A DNA stretch of 64,000 nt, taken from assembly GCF_026013415.1 (NCBI RefSeq), contig NZ_JAPDOK010000011.1, forward strand, positions 38,997 through 102,996, in the 5' to 3' direction. The stretch is from Sphingomonas caeni (GTDB lineage: Bacteria; Pseudomonadota; Alphaproteobacteria; Sphingomonadales; Sphingomonadaceae). The position numbers and the translations under genes were made by a program. The notes below the pieces were generated by a model. It was not told the DNA's origin. It saw only the letters and a program-made list of their open reading frames with translations, and did not search any database. Below, one piece after another: positions 44,531 to 51,322 of the stretch. Position 1 is the first letter of the stretch; the number at the start of each line of letters is the position of its first letter.

Positions 44531-44574
44531 CAGCGCTGGCGGAACGCGGTTGCGCGTATCGGCTGGGCAAAATA

Positions 44575-44586
44575 TACTCGTACCAT
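44575..44586 (+). promoter_or_regulatory. Single ACTCGTAC operator upstream of the FucP-type transporter
   Basis: TACTCGTACCAT is identical to the right half of the 45876-45911 block. It lies 21 bp upstream of the TTG start, inside what the longer ORF would treat as coding sequence, which supports the shorter gene model. Confidence 0.6.
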
Positions 44587-44606
44587 ATATTGAGCAGGAG
44601 GGGTCG

Positions 44607-45878
44607 TTGACGAATGAAACTGGTGTGCCGGCTGGCACGCGATATGGCGGCGCGCTCGTGCTGCTCGCCACGCTTTTCTTCATGTGGGGCTTCATCAGCG
44701 TCATCAACGGCACGCTGCTGCCGCATCTGCGGAGCGTCTTCGAGCTCAGCTATTTCCAGACCGGGCTGATCGAATCGGTCTGGTTCATCGGCTATCTGCT
44801 CGCCTCGATTCCCGCCGCGAAGCTGATCGAACGGATCGGATATCAGCGCGCGCTGACCACCGGGCTTGTGGTGATGACCGTGGGATCGCTCGGAATGATC
44901 GCGGCGGCCAACCTCGTCTCCTACGAGGTGACTATCGCGTCGCTCTTCACGGTCTCGTGCGGCATCGCGTTGCTCCAGGTTGCTGCCAACCCCTATGTAG
45001 CGGTGATCGGCCCGCCCGAGAGCGCAGAGTCGCGCCTGACCTTGGTGCAGGCGTTCAACACTACCGGTGACGTGCTCGCGATCGTCTTCGGCCAGCAGCT
45101 GATCCTCGCGCGCACCATCGGCGGCACCGCCGCGCCGGGCACCCAGCTCACCCATGCCCAGCGCATGGCCGATGCTCAGGCGACCGAGCTGCCCTATCTC
45201 ATCGTCGCGATCGTGCTCGCGGTGCTCGCAGTGATGATCGCGCGCGCCAAGCTGCCCGCGCTCGGCGCTGCGACCTCGCGCGTTTCGGTCGAGGCTCGCC
45301 GGGGCCTGTCGCTGTTCAACCACCGCAACCTGATCCTGGGCTGCGTCGGTATCGCGCTGTGCGTGTTCGCGGAGATCGGGGTCGGCAGCTATTTCATCAA
45401 CTTCGTCTCGCAGCCGAGCGTCGCTAATATCCCGCAGGATCAGGCCGCCTTCTATCTCACTTTCTTCTGGGGCGGGATGATGGTCGGGCGCTTCATCGCC
45501 GCCGGGCTGATGCGCAAAATCGCGCCCGAGCGCGTGCTGGCGCTGTTCTCGCTCATCGCGATCGGCGGCTCGCTCGTCGCGGTGTTCGTGCCGGGTCCCG
45601 CCGCGATGTACGGTCTGATCACGGTCGGGCTGGGCATCTCGCTCATGTTTCCGGCGATCTTCGCGCTCGCGATCCGCGGGCTGGGGCCGCTGACCGAAGA
45701 GGGGTCGGGTCTGCTGATCATGTCGATCGCCGGCGGTGCGCTCGCCTCGGTCCAAGGCAAGATCGCCGATGCCTATGGCCTGCACTGGGGCTTCATCCTC
45801 ACCGCTTTGTGCAGCCTCTATGTGCTGTTTTACGCGCTATGGGGCTGTAAGGTGACAGGGCAGCGCGCTTCGCAATAA
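44607..45878 (+). CDS. FucP-type sugar MFS transporter
   Basis: This 423-residue, 12-span inner-membrane sugar:proton symporter resembles the L-fucose/glucose/galactose permease family. Typical segments are LFFMWGFISVINGTLLPHLRSVFELSYFQTGLIESVWFIGYLLASIPAAKLIERIGY and VSCGIALLQVAANPYVAVIGPPESAESRLTLVQAFNTTGDV. The TTG at 44607 is preferred over the upstream ATG at 44550: AGGAGG lies eight bases before it, and the longer N terminus would run across an operator-like motif. It lies after the GntR gene and probably imports a neutral sugar released by GH43 or GH2. Confidence 0.88.
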   Translation: MTNETGVPAGTRYGGALVLLATLFFMWGFISVINGTLLPHLRSVFELSYFQTGLIESVWFIGYLLASIPAAKLIERIGYQRALTTGLVVMTVGSLGMIAAANLVSYEVTIASLFTVSCGIALLQVAANPYVAVIGPPESAESRLTLVQAFNTTGDVLAIVFGQQLILARTIGGTAAPGTQLTHAQRMADAQATELPYLIVAIVLAVLAVMIARAKLPALGAATSRVSVEARRGLSLFNHRNLILGCVGIALCVFAEIGVGSYFINFVSQPSVANIPQDQAAFYLTFFWGGMMVGRFIAAGLMRKIAPERVLALFSLIAIGGSLVAVFVPGPAAMYGLITVGLGISLMFPAIFALAIRGLGPLTEEGSGLLIMSIAGGALASVQGKIADAYGLHWGFILTALCSLYVLFYALWGCKVTGQRASQ

Positions 45879-45911
45879 CTCAGACTATATTGACTTAAAT
45901 ACTCGTACCAT
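45876..45911 (+). promoter_or_regulatory. Tandem operator/promoter upstream of the LacI gene
   Basis: This near-copy (31/36) of the 40341-40376 block has ACTCAGAC at 45878 and ACTCGTAC at 45901, again 23 bp apart, with TTGACT between them. It starts at the stop codon of the MFS gene and ends 18 bp before the LacI start. Confidence 0.65.
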
Positions 45912-45928
45912 TTCTACTGCTCCTCGAG

Positions 45929-46984
45929 ATGAGGAGCGCCACGCCCGATCGCGATCGATCGCCGGCCACGATCCGCGACATCGCCGATCGTGCCGGCGTA
46001 TCGCGGATGACGGTGTCGCGCGCGATCAATGCGCCGCACCGCGTGTCGGCGGAGACGCTGGCGCGGGTGGAGGCCGCGATCGCCGAGACCGGCTATCGCC
46101 CCGATCCCGCTGCGCGCCAGCTCGCGCTGGGCGGTGACGGGGACGCGCGGATCGCTCTGGTCTATCCCGAGGCGGAGGAGGCGCGGCTCGGAACCTATCT
46201 GACGGCATGCATCGCCGGTGCGCGGCAATCCGGGATGCAGCTGGTTCCCTTCGCGGTGGGCGCCGGCCGCAGCGAGCGCGAGGCGATGCGGCTCGAGCGG
46301 CTCGATCCCCAGGCGCTGATCCTGTTGCGCGGGGCGGGCGCGTCGCTCGTCCGCGATGCGCTCCCGGCCTGTGCGATCGCTGCCGAGCCGGAAGGGCTCG
46401 CAGCCGTCTGCACCGACGAGACGGCGGCGGCCTATGACCTTGCCCAGCGGCTGATCTTCCTCGGCCACAAGCGGATCGGCTTCATGGGCGCGCTGAGCGA
46501 TTCCCTCACCGACCGGGCCCGTTTCGAAGGCTATGCCCGTGCGCTCACCAATTTCGGGCTGGGCGTGGCGCCCGAACTCGTCGTCGATGCCGAGCGTTCG
46601 GCGATCGAGGCGGCGACCAGGCTGGCGGGGCGGGCCGATGCGGCGAGCGCGATCCTTGTCTGCCGCGAGGATCAGGCCGCAGCCTGCCTTGCCGCGACGC
46701 ATTTGCGCGGCCGCAGCGTCCCCGAGGACGTCGCGGTCTGTTATTTCGACGATTATGGAATCGGCGATGGCATCTGGCCCGAGCTCACGCGTGCGGCGCT
46801 CCCCGTTGCCGAGATGTGCCGCGCCGCCTTCCGCCTGCTCGCCGAACGGATCGAGTGCGCGCGGACCGGGCGCCCCGCGCCGCCGATCCGCCGCATCCTC
46901 TTCCCCCGCGCGGTTTCGGGCAGCATCGGCCGGGCGAAGCGCCGTGACGCGCAGCCCGGCTCCCTCCGCCGCGTCGGCCTCTAG
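45929..46984 (+). CDS. LacI-family transcriptional regulator
   Basis: The 351-residue repressor has an N-terminal helix-turn-helix (TIRDIADRAGVSRMTVSRAINAPHRVSAETLARVEAAIAETGYRPD) and hinge helix PAARQLA, whose Leu normally wedges into a central CpG of the operator. A periplasmic-binding-protein-like sugar domain follows. It is followed after 13 bp by the GH2 gene. A CG-centred LacI-type 14-mer lies before the downstream GH28 and receptor 2 genes, which this protein could bind. Signal molecule unknown, likely a pectin-derived sugar. Confidence 0.9.
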   Translation: MRSATPDRDRSPATIRDIADRAGVSRMTVSRAINAPHRVSAETLARVEAAIAETGYRPDPAARQLALGGDGDARIALVYPEAEEARLGTYLTACIAGARQSGMQLVPFAVGAGRSEREAMRLERLDPQALILLRGAGASLVRDALPACAIAAEPEGLAAVCTDETAAAYDLAQRLIFLGHKRIGFMGALSDSLTDRARFEGYARALTNFGLGVAPELVVDAERSAIEAATRLAGRADAASAILVCREDQAAACLAATHLRGRSVPEDVAVCYFDDYGIGDGIWPELTRAALPVAEMCRAAFRLLAERIECARTGRPAPPIRRILFPRAVSGSIGRAKRRDAQPGSLRRVGL

Positions 46985-46997
46985 ACGAAAGCTCCCC

Positions 46998-49670
46998 ATG
47001 CCCCTGCTCCGCTTGCTGGCGCTCGCCCTTCTGCTGACCCCCGGCGCGGCGATGGCGGGCGAACCGCGCGAGCGGCTGTCGATCAATACCGGCTGGCGTT
47101 TTCACCTGGGCGATCCGCAGGGGATGGCGGTCCGGCTCGACTATGATGTCCGCCCGGCGGGGGACGAGAGCGGCGACGGCAAGGCTGCCGATGCCCGGCC
47201 GGAGGATGCGCAAACGCTCGGCGGGGCAGGGCTGTCGGTGCTCAAGCCGTGGATCCTGCCGACCGGCAACGCCTTTATCCGCGATCCCGTGAGGCGCTAC
47301 GTCCGGCCCGCGGGCGATCCCGGCGGCGATCTGCCCTTCGTCCAGTTCGGCTTCGACGACAGCGGCTGGGGCGCGGTGACGCTGCCGCACGACTGGGCGA
47401 TCGCCGGGCCGTTCCTCACCACCGGCCCCTATGGCGGGATGGGGCGGCTGCCGAGCTGGGGGATCGGCTGGTACCGCAAGAAGCTCGACATCCCGGCGCG
47501 CGACAAGGGCCGTTCGGTCTTCCTCGATGTCGATGGCGCGATGGCCTACGCGACAGTCTGGCTCAACGGGCATCTGGTGGGCGGCTGGCCCTATGGCTAC
47601 AATTCGTGGCGCGTCGATCTGACGCCCTATGTCGTCCCCGGCGGCGACAACCAGCTCGCGATCCGGCTCGACAACCCGCCTGCTTCGTCGCGCTGGTATC
47701 CGGGCGGGGGCATTTACCGCAATGTCTGGCTGACCAAGACCGACCCGGTCCATATCGGCCATTGGGGCACGCAGGTGACGACGCCTCAGGTCTCGGCGGC
47801 TTCGGCGGCGATCGATCTGACGGTGACGGTCGACAATGATTCCGGGGTGGCCGCGCCGGTCGAGGTTTCGACGAGCATCTACGCGCTCGACGCTTCGGGT
47901 CGGCGCACCGGCGCTGCGGTCGTGCAGATCGCGGCGGCGAGCACGCAGGTCCCGGCGCATGGCAAGGCCGAGGTGAAAGCTGGCACCACGCTCGCCAATC
48001 CCCGCCTCTGGGGCCCGCCGCCCGAGCAAAAGCCGAACCGCTATGTCGCGGTCACCAGCGTCACCCGTGGCGGCAAGGTCGTGGACCGCTACGAGACCAA
48101 ATTCGGCATCCGCAGCATCCGCTGGGATCCCGACCGGGGCCTGATCGTCAACGGCCAGCATATCGCGCTCAAGGGCGTCAACAACCACGCCGACCTCGGC
48201 GCGCTTGGGGCCGCCTGGAACACTCGCGCCGGCGAGCGTCAGCTCGAAATCCTGCGAGACATGGGCGCCAATGCCTTGCGGATGAGCCATAATCCGCCCG
48301 CGCCCGAACTGCTCGACCTGACCGACCGGATGGGCATCCTCGTCATCGACGAGGTGTTCGACGTGTGGCTCAAGAAGAAGACCCCGCTCGATTTCCACCT
48401 GATCTTCGCCGACTGGCACGAGCAGGATCTGCGTTCGATGCTGCGCCGCGACCGCAACAGCCCCTCGGTGGTGCTGTGGAGCATCGGCAACGAGGTGGGC
48501 GAGCAATATTCGGGCGAGGAGGGGGCGGCGATCGCGCGCGAGCTGGTCGGCATCGTGCGGCAGGAAGATCCGACGCGCGGCACCATGACCGCGATGAACT
48601 GGGCCAAGGCGGACATGGCTTTGCCGCGCGAAGTGGACGTCATCACGCTCAACTATCAGGGCGTCGGGGTGCGCAGCCTGCCCAGCCAATTCCCTGCTTT
48701 CCGCAAGGCCTTCCCGGGCAAGGCGATCCTCAGCAGCGAGAGCGCGTCGGCGCTGAGCAGCCGGGGAGAATATCAGTTCCCGGTGCCGGGCACGATCAGC
48801 GGCCCGGTGCGGCCCGGCGCGGGCGGCGATCCGGCGACGCTCCAGGTGAGCAGCTACGAGCTGTTCGCGGCCGATTTCGGCTCGTCGGCCGATCGCAGCT
48901 TCGCGCTTCACGACCAGCATCCGTGGAACGCGGGCGAATTCGTGTGGAGCGGGTTCGACTATCTCGGCGAGCCCACACCCTATTATGCCGCGCGCAGCTC
49001 CTATTCGGGGATCATCGACCTCGCCGGTTTCCCGAAGGACCGTTTCTACGCCTATCAGGCGCGGTGGCGGCCCGATCTGCCGATGGCGCATATCCTGCCG
49101 CATTGGAGCTGGCCGGGGCGTGAGGGTCAGGTGACCCCGGTCCATGTCTTCACCTCGGGCGACGAGGCCGAGTTGTTCGTCAACGGCAAGTCGCAGGGGC
49201 GGCGGAAAAAGGCGCCGTTCGAGTATCGCCTCCGCTGGGACTATGTCGTCTATGAGCCCGGCGAGCTGAAGGTCGTCGCGTACAAGGATGGCAAGCGCTG
49301 GGCCGAGGCGGTGACGAAGACCGCAGGCGAACCGGCGGCGCTCGGGGCGACGGCGGACCGTTCGACGATCGCATCGGACGGCTATGACCTGAGCTTTGTC
49401 ACCGTACGGGTGACCGACGCGAACGGCATCACCGCCCCGCGCGCGCGCAATCCGATCGCGTTCACTATCGAGGGACCCGGCGAGATCGTCGCCACCGACA
49501 ATGGCGATCCCGCCGATTTCGAGCCCTTCCCCTCGCCCCGGCGCAAGGCGTTCAACGGCTATGCGCTGGTGATCGTCCGCTCGAAACCGGGCAAGGCGGG
49601 GACGATCACGCTCCGCGCCGATTCAGGCTCGCTTAGAGGCGCATCGGTCATCATCCGCGGCCGGCGCTAG
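46998..49670 (+). CDS. Secreted glycoside hydrolase family 2 protein (beta-galactosidase type)
   Basis: The 890-residue protein has a signal peptide (LLRLLALALLLTPGAAMA), then a GH2 sugar-binding jelly roll (VTLPHDWAIAGPF, YRKKLDIPA, LNGHLVGGWPYGYNSW, SRWYPGGGIYRNVWL), an Ig-like domain and the TIM barrel. The acid/base Glu is in LWSIGNEVGE and the likely nucleophile in AILSSESASAL. C-terminal DUF4982-like and Ig-like domains follow (EAELFVNGKSQGRRK and VTDANGITAPRARNPIAFTIEGPGEIVATDNGDP). Such secreted GH2 enzymes act on galactosides of pectic side chains. ATG 46998 is chosen; the frame to 46533 is a shadow of lacI. Confidence 0.9.
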   Translation: MPLLRLLALALLLTPGAAMAGEPRERLSINTGWRFHLGDPQGMAVRLDYDVRPAGDESGDGKAADARPEDAQTLGGAGLSVLKPWILPTGNAFIRDPVRRYVRPAGDPGGDLPFVQFGFDDSGWGAVTLPHDWAIAGPFLTTGPYGGMGRLPSWGIGWYRKKLDIPARDKGRSVFLDVDGAMAYATVWLNGHLVGGWPYGYNSWRVDLTPYVVPGGDNQLAIRLDNPPASSRWYPGGGIYRNVWLTKTDPVHIGHWGTQVTTPQVSAASAAIDLTVTVDNDSGVAAPVEVSTSIYALDASGRRTGAAVVQIAAASTQVPAHGKAEVKAGTTLANPRLWGPPPEQKPNRYVAVTSVTRGGKVVDRYETKFGIRSIRWDPDRGLIVNGQHIALKGVNNHADLGALGAAWNTRAGERQLEILRDMGANALRMSHNPPAPELLDLTDRMGILVIDEVFDVWLKKKTPLDFHLIFADWHEQDLRSMLRRDRNSPSVVLWSIGNEVGEQYSGEEGAAIARELVGIVRQEDPTRGTMTAMNWAKADMALPREVDVITLNYQGVGVRSLPSQFPAFRKAFPGKAILSSESASALSSRGEYQFPVPGTISGPVRPGAGGDPATLQVSSYELFAADFGSSADRSFALHDQHPWNAGEFVWSGFDYLGEPTPYYAARSSYSGIIDLAGFPKDRFYAYQARWRPDLPMAHILPHWSWPGREGQVTPVHVFTSGDEAELFVNGKSQGRRKKAPFEYRLRWDYVVYEPGELKVVAYKDGKRWAEAVTKTAGEPAALGATADRSTIASDGYDLSFVTVRVTDANGITAPRARNPIAFTIEGPGEIVATDNGDPADFEPFPSPRRKAFNGYALVIVRSKPGKAGTITLRADSGSLRGASVIIRGRR

Positions 49671-49717
49671 CCGCTTTCGCGCCGGGCTTGACCCGAATCG
49701 TGGCGCGCGACAGGGTT

Positions 49718-49731
49718 GGCTACCGGTGTCA
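49718..49731 (-). promoter_or_regulatory. LacI-type operator upstream of GH28
   Basis: On the minus strand this reads TGACACCGGTAGCC, 13/14 identical to the site at 51249. It fits the LacI-family pattern TGNNANCGNTNNCA except at the last base. It lies 30 bp before the GH28 ATG. Confidence 0.6.
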
Positions 49732-49760
49732 AACCGGACAGCCGACCCTGGGAGAGCACC

Positions 49761-51194
49761 ATGCTGATCAGACCTTCGCGCCGTGACGTGCTGCGCTATG
49801 CAGGCGCGGGTGCGGGCGCGGCAGCGATTGGCGCGGTGGTGCCCGGCGCGCTCGCCCGCCCCGCCGACCCTTGGGACCGCGCCGCCGATATCGCCCGCAC
49901 CGTCCGCGCGCCCGAATTCCCGGCGCGCGATTTCGACATCACGGCCTATGGCGCGAAGGGCGACGGGACGACGCTCAATACCGCCGCTATCGCCAGGGCG
50001 ATCGAGGCGTGCGCGGCCGCCGGGGGCGGGCGCGTGGTGGTGCCCGCCGGGCGCTTCCTCACCGGCGCCGTGCATCTCAAATCGAACGTGAACCTGCATC
50101 TGGCCGAAGGATCGAACCTGCTCTTCAGCACCGATCCCGCCCACTATCCCCTTGTTTTCACGCGCTGGGAGGGGATCGAGCTGATGAACTACTCGCCCTT
50201 CGTCTATGCGCGAAAGCAGCGGAATATCGCGATCACCGGCAGCGGCATACTCGACGGGCAGGGGAGCGCCGAGCATTGGTGGCCGTGGAAAGGCCCCTGG
50301 GGCGGCACCGCGGAACATGGCTGGCGCGAGGGCATGCCCGACCAGCGCAAGGCGCGCGCGGTGCTGTTCCAGATGGCCGAGGACCGCGTGCCCGTCGAGA
50401 AGCGCGTGTTCGGCGAGGGGAGCTACCTGCGCCCCGCCTTCGTCCAGCCCTATGATTGCGAGAATGTGCTGATCGAGGGGATCAAGCTGCGCGGCTCGCC
50501 CTTCTGGCAGATCCACCCGGTGCTCTGCCGCAACATCATCGTCCGCGGCGTCGATATCATGGGGCATGGCCCCAATAATGACGGCTGCGATCCCGAATCG
50601 GTCGATATGATGCTGATCGAGCGCTGCACCTTTGACACCGGGGACGATTGCATCGCGGTCAATTCGGGGCGCAACGAGGATGGCCGCCGCCTCGCCACGC
50701 CCGCGCAGAATATTCTGATCCGCGATTGCCGGATGAAGGAAGGGCATGGCGGTGTCGTCGTCGGATCGCAGATTTCGGGCGGCGCGCGCTGGGTATTCGC
50801 CGAGCGCTGCGTGATGGACAGTCCCGATCTCTGGTACGCAATCCGCTTCAAGAACAATGCGTTGCGGGGCGGGCTGCTCGAGGATTTCTATTATCGCGAC
50901 CTGGATGTCGGCACGGTGAGCCGCGCCGCGGTCACCTGTGACTTCAACTATGAAGAGGGCGCGAGGGGGCGGTTCGTGCCCAGGCTGCGCAACGTCGTGG
51001 TCGAGCGGCTGCGTGCGGCGAATGCGCTCCGCGTGATCGACAGCCAGGGGCTGCCCGGGGCTCCTGTCACCGATATCACCCTGCGCGACTGCAGTTTCGA
51101 TGGGGTGAGCCAGCCGAGCGTCGTGCGCTTCACCGAGCGATTAACGCTGGAAAATGTGCGGGTTAACGGGAGGCCGGTCGAGACGCTTGGCTGA
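49761..51194 (+). CDS. Glycoside hydrolase family 28 (exo-)polygalacturonase
   Basis: The 477-residue enzyme cleaves alpha-1,4-galacturonosyl bonds of pectin. A Tat-type leader (SRRDVLRYAGAGAGAAAIGAVVPGALA) precedes a right-handed beta-helix. The catalytic motifs are in order: GPNNDGCDPES, FDTGDDCIAVNSG (the Asp pair), KEGHGGVVVGS (His) and AIRFKNN. The N-terminal region (FDITAYGAKGDGTTLNTAAIARAIEAC) is the pectate-lyase-like GH28 opening. The ATG at 49761 has GGGAGAG upstream and is preferred to 49716. It should act in the periplasm or outside on homogalacturonan oligomers; TonB receptor 2 follows. Confidence 0.92.
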   Translation: MLIRPSRRDVLRYAGAGAGAAAIGAVVPGALARPADPWDRAADIARTVRAPEFPARDFDITAYGAKGDGTTLNTAAIARAIEACAAAGGGRVVVPAGRFLTGAVHLKSNVNLHLAEGSNLLFSTDPAHYPLVFTRWEGIELMNYSPFVYARKQRNIAITGSGILDGQGSAEHWWPWKGPWGGTAEHGWREGMPDQRKARAVLFQMAEDRVPVEKRVFGEGSYLRPAFVQPYDCENVLIEGIKLRGSPFWQIHPVLCRNIIVRGVDIMGHGPNNDGCDPESVDMMLIERCTFDTGDDCIAVNSGRNEDGRRLATPAQNILIRDCRMKEGHGGVVVGSQISGGARWVFAERCVMDSPDLWYAIRFKNNALRGGLLEDFYYRDLDVGTVSRAAVTCDFNYEEGARGRFVPRLRNVVVERLRAANALRVIDSQGLPGAPVTDITLRDCSFDGVSQPSVVRFTERLTLENVRVNGRPVETLG

Positions 51195-51234
51195 ACGAGT
51201 CCCGCGAAAGCACGAAAATCCGCAAACGGCTGCG

Positions 51235-51263
51235 TTGACGCAGGACTATGACACCGGTAGCAA
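51235..51263 (+). promoter_or_regulatory. Promoter and LacI-type operator upstream of TonB receptor 2
   Basis: TTGACG (51235-51240) is a good -35 box. TGACACCGGTAGCA at 51249-51262 matches the LacI-family pattern TGNNANCGNTNNCA at every fixed position and would block the -10 region. Confidence 0.62.
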
Positions 51264-51322
51264 GAGGGACAGCTCACCGGACCTGTCCGTCAAATGGATT
51301 CGGGGGCTCAGAGGAGGTGGAG

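Noticed and set aside
46533..46997. N-terminal extension of the GH2 frame
   Set aside because: Overlaps lacI in another frame and lacks any signal sequence; the ATG at 46998 starts a clear signal peptide.
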